Part shown: one piece after another, positions 1 through 12,538 of the stretch
How the letters are laid out: each line of letters starts with the position of its first letter
Numbering within the stretch: the stretch's first letter is position 1
DNA from: Heliocidaris erythrogramma
Taxonomy: Eukaryota > Echinodermata > Echinoidea > Camarodonta > Echinometridae
Direction of reading: 5' to 3'
Length of the DNA: 64,000 nucleotides
NCBI GenBank assembly: GCA_025617745.1
Contig: CM046853.1
Span: 62,071,024-62,135,023, forward strand
Notes under the pieces: generated by a model
The model's input: the letters and a program-made list of their open reading frames with translations, nothing else
What the model was told of the DNA's origin: nothing
Database searches by the model: none
Made by a program: the position numbers and the translations under genes

Positions 1-229
1 ACTGTGATGTTATGTGAAATGTTCCTAATTAAAGACACACAATGTCGCTTGTCTTGGAAACATGTTGTGGCGTTCAGAGTGGTCAGGAATATCATCAATT
101 TTGTATAAAACACCAACTTAATCATCATAAAAGCAGGTATATACTATTTAATTCCCACATTACCTCACCATCCATGCTTGACAGTGGGAACATGCAATGA
201 AGGCATGGGACACTTATTCACCGTCCCTA
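1..229. mobile_element. fragment of a Tc1/mariner-like element (matches 18479-18706)
   Basis: Nearly identical to the middle part of the element at 17994-19354, cut off at 229 by the repeat that follows. The left part lies outside the window. Confidence 0.6.
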
Positions 230-2105
230 CACTCTTAAAAAAAGTTACCCCATTGGTGTTAAAAAATAACACGAAAATGTGTTAAAAGGGAACATTGTCG
301 TCTGTGGTGTAAACCATTACACACCATGAGTGGTTAGATTTTGCTTGATACATGTGTTATGTTTTACACATCTAATGTGTAAAATGTTAACACTAAAGGG
401 TGGGGTAACATCTTACCCCAAAACGACCATGTTCCCTTTTTTACCCCATGCTGTGCAACTTTTAACCACTACCAGCCTGTGTAACAATTCACCCGCAGCT
501 GTGTTATTATTTTACTCCTTAAGTGGTATATTTACCCCATACTTTTTACCACACCCCAATGTGTCACTTTTTACACTAAAATATGATAAATGTCAACACC
601 AGGATGAGTTGAGACTACAAGGAAGACAAATGCACAATGAAAATTATGTTTTGTTAAACTTGCATTTTAATAAGCATGGACAATTTTTTTTTAAAGTTAA
701 CAGATTTTAAACTACAGTATTTAAATATGATCAGAAAGGTTGAATTATTTATTATTTTTTTACAATTTGGTCAATTTTCCAAAAGAAAAGGGCGAAAACC
801 TGGACGTATGTTTCTTGTTTTGTGAATTTGTTGGAAAAAACACTAACTTCATACATTTTTATATAGTTTTGACAAATGCATTTCCTCTTAAAACTTGCAT
901 CTCAATAATGGAAAACAAAACAAACTACAAAACAATGTTACAACAGACTTTCAACTATATAAACATGATCTGAAAGGTTGATTTTCACGTAAAAATGATT
1001 TACATATAATTTAGACATAATTATACTATAATGCTGGCGTCACACTATAGATATTTAGGAATAAATCTGGACAAAAATTGAGCTAACTACATGGCATTTT
1101 TGGCAGGCTATGAAAGTATTGGTGCACACGTGTAAATACACTCTTAAAAAAAGTTACCCCATTGGTGTGAAAAAATAACACCAAAATGTGTTAAAAGGGA
1201 ACATGGTCGTCTGTGGTGTAAACCATTACACACCAGTGTTAGATTTTGTTTGATACATGTGTTATGTTTTACACATCTAATGTGTAAAATGTTAACACCA
1301 AAGGGTGGGGCAACATCTTACCCCAAAACGACCATGTTCCCTTTTTTACCCCCTGCTGTGCAACTTTTAACCACTACCAGCCTGTGTAACAATTCACCCC
1401 GCAGCTGTGTTATTATTTTAAGTGGTACAGAATTTACCCCATACTTTTTACCACACCCCAATGTGTCACATTTTACACTAAATGTCTACACCAGGATGAG
1501 TTGAGACTACAAGACAAATGCACAATGAAAATTATGTTTTGTTAAACTTGCACTTTAATAAGCATGGAAAAAGTTCAAAAAAAACTTAACAGATTTTAAA
1601 CTACAGTATTTAAATATGATCAGAAAGGTTGAATTATTTACATATAATTTACATATAATTATACTTTAAATGCTGGAATGTAGATCAATCACAATAAAAG
1701 TAACAATATACAAGCTTCTTTTTTTTACAATTTGGTCAATTTTCCAAAAGAAAAGGGCGAAAACCTGGATGTATGTTTCTTATTTTGTGAATTTGTTGGA
1801 AAAAAACACTAACTTCAAACATTTTCATATAGTTTTCACAAACGCATTTCCTCTTAAAACTTGCATCTCAATAATGGAAAACAAAACAAACTACAAAACA
1901 ATGTTACAACAGACTTTCCAACTATATTACATGATCTGAAAGGTTGATTTTCACATAACAAATGATTTACATATAATTTAGACATAATTATATTATAATG
2001 GTGGCGTCACACTATAGATACTTAGGAATAAATCTGGACAAAAATTGAGCTAACTGCATGGCATTGTTAGCTGGCTATGAAAGTATTGGTGCACACGTGT
2101 AAATC
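230..2105. repeat. two tandem copies of a 0.9-kb repeat starting ACACTCTTAAAAAAAG
   Basis: Unit 1 is 230-1138 and unit 2 is 1139-2105, with a period of 909. Each starts with the same ACACTCTT terminus and contains inverted GTGTTAAAA/TTTTAACAC motifs. A related inverted terminus (TTCTAAGAGTGTAA) closes at about 3731, so the array may be part of a larger inverted-repeat element. The short reading frames inside are not convincing genes. Confidence 0.75.
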
Positions 2106-2407
2106 GGGAAGTTCCGCCCGGGGCTCCTCCGCCGGCCTTCGCGGCGGAACGCAACATCAAACATCCACTTCCAATGTGCAATCAACTCTGAAATGTGCTC
2201 TGGGTATATAACATAGCTTCTGATGCAATAATAAAATTAATATAATGAAAATGTGAATGTTTTACAATTAAATGAAGAGATGACATCGGCTGGCATCCCC
2301 CCACGATCTCAGCAACGACTCCATGATGACGATGAACTGTAGTGTAGCTTCACCCTGCACTGCATGTGATCGTACCCGGCCGCGTTTCGCGCCTATATAT
2401 ATATACA
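2106..2407. other. no gene seen
   Basis: Contains a short GC-rich stretch (2107-2150) with a CCGCC...GGCGG palindrome, then AT-rich DNA. Nothing recognisable as coding. Confidence 0.5.
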
Positions 2408-3221
2408 CACTAAAGGAAAAAAGAAACTTATAAAAGTTCAAGAGATCACCAAATTAAATTCTCTGCATGGAAATGTACCAAATTTGGATATAATGTTGAT
2501 TCAATGCATGGCTTTAAATGACAGTCAATAACAAAAAGTTTTCTTCAATGCCACAAAAGAAATGTGCACTGAAGCAAAGGACTCTCTAATCCCCAAGTCA
2601 CAAAGACAAACTGCAGCCTTGTACACCATATGCATGTCAATGAATGAAACAAAAGAATTTCAAAAGGATTTGCAAGTTCATATCCAAACAGATTAATAGC
2701 CAGTATGTCCACCTCTAGCTTGCTGGCAAGCTGTACACCGTCTTCGCATGCTTCCGATCAGATTCGCGATGGTAGCCTGGGGAACATTGTTCCATTCCTC
2801 TTGCAGTGCTGCAATGAGCGTCTCCCTATTGATGGGTTGATTGTCACGCCTTGACACACGTCGACCAAGCTCTTCCCAGAGATGTTCAATTGGGGAAAGG
2901 TCTGGTGAACGGGCGAACCATGGCAGAACATCAATATCCTCTTGCTCGAGGGGTGCAAATCCCTTTTGAAATTCTTTTGTTTCATTCATTGACATGCATA
3001 TGGTGTACAAGGCTGCAGTTTGTCTTTGTGACTTGGGGATTAGAGAGTCCTTTGCTTCAGTGCACATTTCTTTTGTGGCATTGAAGAAAACTTTTTGTTA
3101 TTGACTGTCATTTAAAGCCATGCATTGAATCAACATTATATCCAAATTTGGTACATTTCCATGCAGAGAATTTAATTTGGTGATCTCTTGAACTTTTATA
3201 AGTTTCTTTTTTCCTTTAGTG
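2408..3221 (-). mobile_element. 814-bp Tc1-like MITE with transposase tail, copy 1
   Basis: Terminal inverted repeats of about 265 bases start CACTAAAGGAAAAAAG and end CTTTTTTCCTTTAGTG; a TA follows the right end. The centre encodes, on the minus strand, only the C-terminal end of a Tc1-family transposase: RSPDLSPIEHLWEELGRR holds the last acidic catalytic residue, followed by EEWNNVPQATIANLI. It is non-autonomous. Confidence 0.88.
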
Positions 3222-3248
3222 TATATATATATACACACACACACTAGA

Positions 3249-3501
3249 ACTATGAACATGGCAAACAAAGAAGCGGACAAAATATACAGCTCCTCATTGT
3301 ACCTTCCACACTAGTTCTGGTAGACAAAGAACATCCCTTCATTGCTAATGCTATTATGTAAAAAAATGTAGAACAGGTGTCACATGCATATTCACGGTTC
3401 TACTTATTTTACATAACAGCAATGAAGGGATGTTCTTCTACCAGAACAATTGTGGAGGGTACAATGAGGAGCTGTATATTTTGCCCACTCTCTTTTGTCA
3501 T
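3249..3501. mobile_element. palindromic MITE, copy 1 (second copy at 51018-51269)
   Basis: The arms carry GGACAAAATATACAGCTCC and its reverse complement, then ACATCCCTTCATTGC and its complement, around a short loop. Confidence 0.75.
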
Positions 3502-3984
3502 CGTGTCCAAGTGTGTTGATGATTACCACAAAATGGGGTAACATTTTGACATGTGGACGAAGTTTGACCAGAATCGGGTTCCTTTTTTAACGCGGTGCAG
3601 GTGTAAACGTTTAACTCGCATGCTGTGTACCCTTGTTTCATGCTTCTACACAGATATGTGTACATTTTGACACATATTCTTACCACAACTGTTTAACCAC
3701 ATGTTATTTTACCACCTGTTCTAAGAGTGTAAGACCTTTAAGGTTACATTGATGTTCACATAATTATTTTATGCGATCTGCTTACTTTGATATTAAATGA
3801 AGTTTTGGGGAAATTTTCAGAATGATTGGCCTTTAGCCCTTTATAGATTACGGGCACATTCGAGCGAGCACAATATCTATTTTGCTTCGAGAGGGGAGGG
3901 ACATTGTGCCTCACTCGCCCCAGCTCCACTGTGCTACAATGCAGTGGTAAGAATAGGGGTATAATTATGTTACTACATAAAGCC

Positions 3985-4400
3985 GCACAGATTCTTTGAA
4001 GCTAGTTATGGCTTCTTTTGTAAGCAACAGTGGGAAGTGAAAGGGGCACTCATGAGAAGGAAAAGCAGCACTTATTAAAAGTACGTGTAAATAGAGAACT
4101 CTATCAGATTTGAAAGAGGAGCACTTGACAGAAGGAGAAAAGGGCACTTATTAGAGGTAAAAGGGTGCACCTATCAGATATGACAAGGGATACTTATGTC
4201 TGGATAAAGTTGCACTTATTAGAGAGAAAGGAGTTATCATCAGATTTGAAAATGGCACTTATCAGAAGGAGAAAAGGGTCACTTATTATAAAGGAAAATT
4301 TAGTAAAAAGGGCAGTTATCAGAGAGAAATTGGGCACTTTTCAGAAATAAAACGGTGCAATTTTGGGGTACCTGAAAAAGTGGGCACTCTGCCCCCTGCC
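3985..4400. repeat. degenerate minisatellite, GGGCACTTATCAGAAGGAG-type units
   Basis: Imperfect tandem units of about 20-25 bases rich in A and G. They end in a C-run near 4405-4420. The same array is in block B at 20250-20690. Confidence 0.7.
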
Positions 4401-4570
4401 TCCCCTCCCCCCCCCCCCAGCCCCCCGCCGTTGAGTGCTGCCTCTAATATATGTTACTTGTTTTTAAATCATTCTACACACAGAAATCATTCTGTGTGTA
4501 GAAATACTTGGGCATAGACACGTAGAGAACAAGAAGTAGTACATTCTCTTATGATTTTTCATTTGTTACA

Positions 4571-4859
4571 TTAATCATTCTTAGCTTTACTCTTGGTACC
4601 AAATATAACTTTACGGCAGCACTTTAAACAAAACAGTAACGCATAGACCATGATGACAAAAAATAGACAGGCAATGGAGAACAGTAATGCAATAACATCC
4701 AGGTTGTGATAAACTACAAACGAAAGGTCGCCGGCTGGTGATCTTAAGTAATCGCCGCCATATTTGATCACGTGGTCGATCCAAAATGCTGCTCTTTCTC
4801 TAGCTGTCATTGGGTTATTCCTGTTGACTGCTGAGACATGTTTGGCGACTTGTGTATAC
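4571..4859 (-). CDS. UGT: UGT copy A exon 4 (membrane anchor and ER tail)
   Basis: Starts after GTCCAG| and completes the split Lys codon. It encodes the RAAFWIDHVIKYGG helix region typical of UGTs, a membrane segment, a Cys/Lys-rich cytosolic tail and the stop. Confidence 0.92.
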
Positions 4860-7800
4860 CTGGACAGAGTAAGAAATAGAGTATTTGGGCAGATGAGTGG
4901 ATTTTCTTGAAGCAAGTGGTTGCTAATAAAAGGAATTAAAGTGGAGGTGGAAAAGCAAAAACTGTGTGTCTGTACTTAAAGTAGGTATTCAAAGAAAATC
5001 ACAAATATGGCAATTAATGTATCACTAGAAACTGGGAAGCTTACAGATGGCAATCGTATAAGTTTTATGTCAACTGCGTATCTGATGATTATAAAAACAA
5101 CACAAATAAAAGCTCTTCTCAGCATCTGGAATATCCGAGGATTCGCCAGAAATATAACGATGTTTTGATGTCGTCACACTCTGGATCTATCCTGCTTAAG
5201 CAGACGACGTCCTATAATGAATGAACGTAATTGCAATGCAATTATTTATCAAATTATAAAGAGTTTGGTGTATTTAAACATGACCTTATTTCACACCATT
5301 ATAAATGGAAAGTGAAACTGATTCTGATAGCTAAAACCGTTTGATTGTAAATACACAGGAGAAGGGTCAATGATCAATGAAATAACCCCACTTTCAAATT
5401 GAAAAGCCCTCCGAATAATAGCAGGATGGTATTCGTTCCCTCTTGAAACGCCGAACATGCCCCGGTGCAAGCAGCTGAAAATACAATGGCGTCTTATTTT
5501 GTTTACAAGTGACTGATTCCTTTATTTTTTAACGCTGCATTTTTCATCAAAATAATACCATACACGAAGTTAAGAGTGAGGCAACAGACTAACTTTAAGA
5601 CTGACGCTAGTGAAGGAAGAGAAATAAGTGAAGAGGAGATGACAAAATAGGCTCTGAAAAATGTGTAAGATGTTATGGGACATCGTCTGCTTAGACAGGA
5701 CTGGTCCATGGTGTGTTGTCACATATCTCAGCAGCGTTCGAGGAGCTCTTCAGCTGCAATATCGGGGGCTGTATTTTACCGTTTTATAATTGATAATAAT
5801 CATTACTTCAAATGTTTCCAAGCGTTGAATTTGGATAACCTTGTTTAATTTATGCCATCTATGCAATAATAAGTATTAAGCCAATATTTAAAATCATTAA
5901 AGTTCTACTTTAAAAGGCATTTCAAAAAAGGGACTAAAAAGGGACAAGTAATATCTATTTATCCCCATACGATACCGACCACATCTAATATTCTAGTGTA
6001 CGCCATGACTGTATATAGAACTTATAGCCTCCTAGAGCTTAGATCAGACAAAATATCAAGTAAAAATGTATTTCTGTGTCAATTTATGTTCATAATTCCA
6101 TAATACATTTCCATAATATTTGGTAACGTATAGGACATAACTTGGACTTGCCCAAAGTATTTCCGATATATATACAGTGAGTTATTTCAAGATTCAAAGA
6201 GAACACAAGCCTAAACCAAAATGTGGGATTCTCGAGCGCCCTAAGCGTAGGGGGGGGGGGGGCTCTAGAAGAATGTATAATTTCACCAACACATACTTTG
6301 GATTATCTAAGAGGTCAGTGAGAGTCTCGTATATGACATCAGCGTTCATGGTGAGTTTGTCGAGCTTTCGTCCCATCCCTCTTCCCACGACCCTTGTTGC
6401 AACATCGTACTGGTCTCCATAGAGAGGAATAATGGCGATCGGTACACCGTGGTAGCATGCCTCCTGGAAACCGTTGTTGCCTCCGTGGTACATGAACACC
6501 CTTGTCTTAGGATGGCCTGTTGGTGTAAATCTTCAATTATTGCTTGTATCTAAAGTTGTCCTTGAGTTCTTTGATGAATGGTGTTGTCTCTCTAAACGGT
6601 GACGGTCCAATACATTTTATTCAAACTGATAGTACGTGAGAAACCTATTTCTGCACGAACGCAGTCTTTGTTGATGGCTACGTCGAGACATAGGCCACAA
6701 TCAGCACATGGTTTGTCAGAATATAAGGCCGATGGAACACAAGGGTGTCCCAAATTAGGGGAGTCGGAACAAAGGGTTGCCAAAATATAGGAACTGAGGG
6801 TGTTGGAACATTGGGATGTCGAAACATAGGAAGGTCAGCACATATGGGTGTCGAGTCATATGAACGTCGGCATATGTGGATGACGAAACATATACGTGTT
6901 AGAACGGTAACAGCCCTATAGCTAGAAGGTCCGATAGTTAGCCGGTCCGATAGGCCGACCCCCAATAGATAGAAGGTTCGATAGACCGAATGTACGAGAG
7001 GGTCCAATAGACAGACGGTTCTATAGACCGAATCGGCGGAGGGTCCGATAGTCCGAAGGTTCTATAGATCGAATGTCCAACGGGGTCCGATAGATAGAAG
7101 GTTCGATAGTCCGAATGTACGAGATGGTCCAATAGACAGCAGGTTCTATAGACCGAATCGGCAAAACGGTCCGATAGTCCGAAGGTTCAGTAGGGGTCCG
7201 ATAGACCGACAATAACTTTAAAAATGTAAAATAAGTGGATACAATAAGTTTTTAATAGTTTTAAAAAGGAAAAGGATAATGCCTTATCTTCTTATATGTG
7301 TATTGTAATAAACCGATGCACTAGGTCTGTAGGCTCACCCTCCCACCCCCACCCCCCCCCCCAAAAAAAAATGGGGAACTTATTTTAAAGTTTTGTTTTA
7401 TACATTTTCAACATGTAAAAAGAATTTTTATCAAAGCACCATCATCACCGTGGGGCGGGGGAGGTCCACCCATGCAGCTCAGCCCTCCCCCCGTTAATTT
7501 TTCCACTAAACCGATGTATTGGAAATGGGGAACGCTGACCACTTTTTGAAACATGGAAATCTAATTATATGGTGCACACTAAAGCCCCGAGGCCCATCAT
7601 GCCCGAAGCATTTTTTTCTACTGAAGCAAGCTGAGGAAAGGGCGTCCCCTTCTAACACAAGTGTTATTTTTTTTTAAACAAAGAAATCTTATGGGGTGCA
7701 CACTGTATAGTTGAATTTTCATTAAAAGTAACAAAAGATAAGATTCTGACAAAGATGGGCAGCCAACGAGACCAATGGGCAATAACAAAATAAGTTTACA

Positions 7801-10800
7801 CATGTAAAGGATAAGAAACAAATCGCACATTCATATTTTACAATTTCACTCTATGTAATGAGCTAAAAAATACTTTTGTCACTGCAATTATTATCTGAAA
7901 TTACCGAGGGTCCGGGTCCTATTAAATTAATCACAGCATGCACTTCTTTATGCATACACGTACATGGGCTGTGTTTAAAGTGATCTCCAAAGCTTCTTAT
8001 GTAATTATGAACACAAAGACCTTTGTTACCTTTGACCCTGTGACCCCAAAATATAAATCAGATAATAGTCATTCCTCTAGATGAGACAAGTTTGAAGTTG
8101 ATCTGTCGAATGTTTCACAAGTTATCCCGAGAACGCAAATACGGGACGGACGGACGGTACGGACTGACGGTACGGACTGACGATCTGAAAACATAACGCC
8201 CCACTTATTTCAACCACTTATTTTTTACCCACTTTTATCCACTATTTTACCCTTTTTACGTATTTATTGTCGGTCTATCGGACCTTCTAACTATCGGACC
8301 CCTACTGAACCTTCGGACTATTGGACCCTCCTGCCGATTCGGTCTATACAACCTTCTGTCTATTGGACCCTCATGTACATTCGGACTATCGAACCTTCTA
8401 TCTATCGGACCTTCTGACTATCGGACCCGTTGGTCATTCGATCTATAGAAGCTTCGGACTATTGGACCCTCCTGCCGATTCGGTCTATAGAACCTTCTGT
8501 CTACTGGACCCTCTCGTACATTCGGTCCATCGAACCTTCTATCTATTGGGTGTCGGTCTATCGGACCCGCTAACTGTCGGACCTTCTAGCTATAGGGATG
8601 ACCCCGTTAGAACATAGGGGTGTTGAAAACAGAGGAAGGGCGATACATAGGGGTGTGGCAAGAAGAGGTATCGGAACACGTAAGTTAGAGGGTAGCGGGT
8701 TTGCAACATAGGTGTGTTGGTACATATAAGGGTGTTGGAACATATTGGTGTCGGTACATAGGGGGTGTTGGAATAGAGGAGTGTCGGGACATATGTCATT
8801 GGAACATAGAGGGGGTCGGAACACAGGGATGAAGCCCTTGGGAACAATCATGAGTCTGTGCGTAACAGCGTGTCTCTTGTTTACTGATTTGCCAGAGTGT
8901 AAAGTAGAACAGTCTTATAGGGTCGGTAAACAGTGAAAAACTTTACGAGTTTAACGTGTTCAAGGCAGATTGGCTTTAAAGATTGGGAAGAGACATTATC
9001 GTTTTGAGGGCTAGATAGAAAATCCCTCTCGGAGTCGGACATCGGAGTCCTAAAATGATTACGCTGGTAAAAAATTAATGTTCGTCTGGGGGTATTGGTT
9101 TGAAATTATTATATTTATAATTATTGGAATCCTTGAAGCCTTTATAGACATTAAAGTAAGAAAAAAAAGTTTGCAGTTAATAAAGTAAATTAATCTTAGG
9201 TAGGTTTACTCGACTATCATTACCTAGTAACTTTTTTATTTATCCAATATCGTAATATGGAAAAAAAACGTCCTTCTATATATATTACTGATTTTCTTGT
9301 TTAAATTCATGTTACTAAAGAGAATAAAACTTACCAAGTAAATCGTTTTGTGGTACCCACGGCATTATCTTAATGTTCGGCGACAATTCCAAGTCGGGCG
9401 GCGGATCCACCAACTGCCAAATGACCTTCTGTTGCAGTTTTCGGAAAGTTTCGGCAAACATTTCAACAAAGCCTGGTGTGATTTTAGCAATTGCAGAGAA
9501 GTATGTGCCTAAAGTAAAAAGGATAACACCATCGACTCCCGAACTCTGCATGAAATCCTCTAGGTCCTTTACAGACATATAACGATAGAATGGAAATGAT
9601 ATACATTAGGCGTTGTTTGGATTTTAGGACATCTACCTCTAGACAACTATCCCATGTCAACTACCCCTCAATTCGATGCTCTGGGGTAATAGTCTGAATC
9701 AGTGGTGGATTCAGGAGGGGGGGGGGGGGGACTTCCAACCCGTGACCGCCCCCTTGAAAGAAAAGTACATTGTGCCCCCTCTTTTAAGAATTGTGCCCCC
9801 CCCCCCTTTTTGAACTGATAATTTGTTTTGCTTATCAGAGAATTTTGGAGGAAAACTAGACAAAACTAATCTGATCACCTTCGTTTTTTCTCTCTCTTTT
9901 TATTTTTTCCCCTTTTTTTTTGGGGGGGGGGGCTCGTCAGAAAATGTTCTGAGATTTGTGCCCCTGCCCCTTTTTACAAAATCCTGGATCTACCCCTGGT
10001 ATTTCTTGGATTGGTTGTTACCTGGGTTTTATTGTCGTAGGATTAGTGGTCCGGTAATTATTGTTTGGGGTAATTGTATTTTGGGTTGTTGTCCTAATTA
10101 TTGGTTTTATTAGGGCAGCTCAATACAAGTCAAAATATGTCGTCAAACGTTTTTAGATACATGTAACTTTATTTGTAAATAAACCATCAACCTATGTATG
10201 TGCATTTCATTCATACCAATCGTTAATCTTCATAATGAATGTCATTTCAAATTAAGTTCGTTTCTAACATCGTCATGATCTTGTTTATCGTATAATATTT
10301 CTTAAAGACATTTTTTTCAGGGGGAGGAATTTTTCAATTTTCTTCTGTTTTTTCCACATACGGGGGCAATTGATAAAATTTGAACCCAAATCCCAAATTA
10401 TTTTACATGAAAACTTTATATTTGAAGGTTTGGTACCTTTACATAAATCAGAGTTTAATGTCGTTGGTGCATTAGATGGACGTGATTTGTACCTGGTCTA
10501 GTTGCTTAGCTGGCGAGGCGGTGAGACCTCCTACTGGAATGAAATTGGGAGCCAGAGGGAATGGAAACTCAGACGAAAAATCCATACTCAACAAATTCAA
10601 ATCGAATGTTTGATGCCATTTAAAGAAGTTTGCACTCTCGGGATTGAGTCCAACGTTCGTGGCGATCCTTGTATAGTAAGGCATCGTCACCAAATGTCCA
10701 AGGACTATGAACATCGCGCTCTGCAGGATGTTGGACGTCCTCTGGAAGAAATTCATTCTGTTGGAAAACCCTGACATGCTTTCTGGCTGGTAGGCAGGGT

Positions 10801-11398
10801 TGTAGGCGGAGCCCATGATGTACAGGAACACGGCCTGTGGAGGACACGGACTCACTGACACTGCAGTTATATTCTTGGTCCAATTCAAGTTCTGTTCGAT
10901 CATCTCCTTGATCATAATTCCACATGGCCATGTGATGTCCAAGACAATGACATCGACACTCTCCAGGCGCTTCATTAGGGCAGCATCGTTCAGGATCGCA
11001 TTGCAGTCTTTCGCTAAGCTTCCCATGAATCTTATGACCGTGTCTTTCAGCTGGCTTTGTATCCCCTGAAGTGCAACTGTGTTAAAATGGTAAAACAAAT
11101 CGCGAACTTCTTGAAGGGATCGGTCATGGTGGTCAAAGATCACAAAGGATAGGTTGCCGTATCGTGGATCGGTCGCACGGTGCTCAAAGGCTCTGCTGAT
11201 GAGACATGTCACATTGTGGCCCCTTTCTACCAGTCCCTCTCCTATGGAAGAACCCAACATAAAATGACTACCCTCCCCGTATAATGAGGATATCAAGATA
11301 TTGGAAGCACCGGCATTGGAAACGATTCCAAATAATAATACGCCTACCCAGACCAACGTCGTCTGTACTATCATCGACCCCATCCTAAACCAGTTCAT
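4571..11398 (-). CDS. UGT: UDP-glucuronosyltransferase, copy A (4 exons)
   Basis: Predicted ER-membrane enzyme that transfers a sugar from a UDP-sugar to small lipophilic acceptors. Exons in transcription order are 11398-10493, 9566-9335, 6516-6297 and 4859-4571; all introns are GT-AG and phases match, giving 548 codons, near the family's usual 530. Residues 1-32 look like a signal peptide. H45 (in GSHFM) and D154 (in DITWPC) sit where family members have the catalytic His/Asp pair. The UDP-sugar signature runs across exons 2-3: WVPQNDLLGHPKT, then FMYHGG (H390) and GDQ (D414-Q415). A hydrophobic segment near the C-terminus is followed by a basic tail ending KAKND, which fits a KxKxx ER-retrieval signal. 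The exon 1/exon 2 boundary matches the position of the vertebrate UGT exon 1 junction. Introns hold a TTAA element and a TU-like element. Substrate cannot be predicted; the enzyme could be a UDP-glucosyltransferase instead. Confidence 0.93.
4980..5909. mobile_element. 930-bp TTAA-target element in UGT copy A intron 3
   Basis: Block B shows the empty site (GTACTTAAAAGGC at 21233-21244). Block A has TTAA on both sides (4976-4979, 5910-5913) and short inverted ends AGTAG.../...CTACT. An internal inverted repeat (AGCAGACGACGTCC-like) lies near 5195 and 5680. There is no transposase. A TTAA target fits piggyBac or Kolobok type elements. Confidence 0.8.
6297..6516 (-). CDS. UGT: UGT copy A exon 3 (UDP-sugar signature)
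   Basis: Encodes HPKTRVFMYHGG through the DQ motif to TDLLDNPK. The acceptor is CAACAG|GCC and the donor CCAAA|GTATGT, leaving phase 2. A G-run (C-run in the transcript) lies just inside the next intron. Confidence 0.9.
6690..6905. repeat. 16-17-bp minisatellite in UGT copy A intron 2, left part
   Basis: Degenerate units of GGAACATAGGGGTGTC type. The array is interrupted by the TU-like element and resumes at 8606-8830. Confidence 0.75.
6906..8605. mobile_element. TU-like foldback element 1 (UGT copy A intron 2)
   Basis: 1700 bases flanked by the 8-bp duplication GTTAGAAC (6898-6905 and 8606-8613). Block B has the uninterrupted site near 22870. Both ends contain CCCTATAGCTAGAAGGTCC in inverted orientation. 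The arms, about 310 and 340 bases, are built of degenerate 14-15-base units (GGTCCGATAGTCCGAA type) in a 42-base higher-order pattern. The core (7215-8265) has no gene. The architecture and 8-bp target match sea urchin TU elements. Confidence 0.88.
8606..8830. repeat. 16-17-bp minisatellite, right part
   Basis: Continuation of the array at 6690-6905 beyond the TU-like insertion. The reading frames in it are repeat artefacts. Confidence 0.75.
9335..9566 (-). CDS. UGT: UGT copy A exon 2
   Basis: Encodes DLEDFMQSSG through WVPQNDLLG, the first part of the UDP-sugar-binding domain. The acceptor is TAAAG|GAC and the donor CTTG|GTAAGT, leaving phase 1. Confidence 0.9.
9700..9998. mobile_element. 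MITE in UGT intron 1, copy A
   Basis: Ends CAGTGGTGGATTCAGGA and TCCTGGATCTACCCCTG are inverted repeats, with inner G/C runs and TCAGAGAATTTT/AAAATGTTCTGA arms. It is also present at the same place in copy B, so it predates the duplication. Confidence 0.7.
10493..11398 (-). CDS. UGT: UGT copy A exon 1 (acceptor-binding half)
   Basis: 302 codons, ending phase 0 at CAG|GTACAA. It encodes the signal peptide and the N-terminal acceptor-binding domain with H45 and D154, ending in the family-typical GGL...PAK segment. Further Met codons at residues 6 and 9 could also start; the first is used because copy B shares it. Confidence 0.92.
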
Positions 11399-11463
11399 TG
11401 AGAAGAAACAGGTTGAATGAATCTACACCGGTGTCTGATATAACATTATCAGTGTATGATTGC

Positions 11464-11485
11464 GGACGCTTAAATATTCAACTGC
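11464..11485 (-). promoter_or_regulatory. possible TATA-like element of UGT copy A
   Basis: On the minus strand an AATATTTAAG stretch lies about 75 bases upstream of the start codon. In copy B the same site (about 25680-25700) carries a small AT insertion. No transcription start can be seen, so this is a weak call. Confidence 0.25.
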
Positions 11486-11560
11486 ACAATGTGTGTGATT
11501 AAAGTGCATATTTGTTTCTTCAAATCTGAATGTTTACTGTGCTGCTTATAACGTATTAAC

Positions 11561-12149
11561 CCTATATAGCCCTGGCTATTTTGAAACTGCATAGCCCGGG
11601 GGGGGGGGGGGGGGGGTTAGTCCCCCCCCCCTCAGATCTCGGCCATTTATAGACCGATTGCGGCCAAACTTGGCGTGTTTGTGTCTCATCATGTATTGTG
11701 CAAGAATGCATAGTCAAATTTATGATATACAGTGTTGTACATTGTTTTTCTTATTTAATTATGCAAATATGCAAATTTTTTCAAGGAATATGCTCATTTT
11801 TTTTTCAGTTTCCCCCATTTATGGAGAAAATGCATTCAAATTTGGCATTTTTGTAGCTTGTCATATAATCTAAAAGATAGCTAAGTGAATTTGACTATGT
11901 CATATTCATAATTAGATTAATTATGAAAATAAGCTAATTTTTCTTGCAAATCGGAATTTTCAGATTTTGATTACCTTTTTGATTTTTTTCTACAAGTTGT
12001 AGTTGTTTTTAAATCTTTTGTTTTTCATTGTTCTGTTATATAAAATGGTTGATGATAGCCAAAAGAGCTGTTATCTGAAGAAAAATAGAAAAAAAAAAGT
12101 ATTCTTCTGACAACACTTCTTGTAAAGCCCATACATATGTTTACCATAT
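11561..12149. other. no gene seen; poly-G/poly-C run
   Basis: A G-run followed by a C-run (11598-11632) forms a potential hairpin. The remainder is AT-rich DNA without coding signs. Confidence 0.5.
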
Positions 12150-12538
12150 TTGATCCTACCATGGAAGCTAGGGGACGCCGCATGTGCATATTTCCGTCTC
12201 TCCAATTGCCTAGAAGACTTACAATTGTGGCTTATGAATAAGTTGAAGTTAAATTCTTCTGAAACAGAATTTTTCATTGCGGCGTCACAAAGCCATTTGA
12301 CTCGTCTTAATAACCTTTCCTTTTCCTTTGGTGATCAGAACATCCCAATTTCCTCCACGATTAGAAACCTTGGTCTTGTGTTTGATGGTGAGATGAAAAT
12401 GTCTGACCAATGTCACCCAATTATGCCGCTCCCTAAATTGGCAAGTATATAACTTAAATTGCATCAGAAGGTATTTGGATCAAGAGACGTGTCACAATGT
12501 GGCTTGACTATGGTGGGTGTTTGCTTGGGGTACATCAG

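Larger units (their letters stand above)
3730..11560. repeat. segmental duplication, block A
   Basis: Collinear with 19921-25780, from AAGACCTTTAAGG at the left to ACGTATTAAC at the right. It includes the whole UGT gene, all introns and about 160 bases of upstream sequence. The 1971-base length difference is almost explained by a TU-like element and a TTAA element in A and a hAT-like element in B. Confidence 0.9.

Noticed and set aside
8321..8617. RTFYLSDP-type repetitive open frames in the foldback arms
   Set aside because: They are products of the 42-base repeat and are seen in several frames and both strands. No evidence of translation.
11658..11873. Short plus-strand frames upstream of UGT copy A
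   Set aside because: AT-rich, low-complexity, no homology features or splice context.
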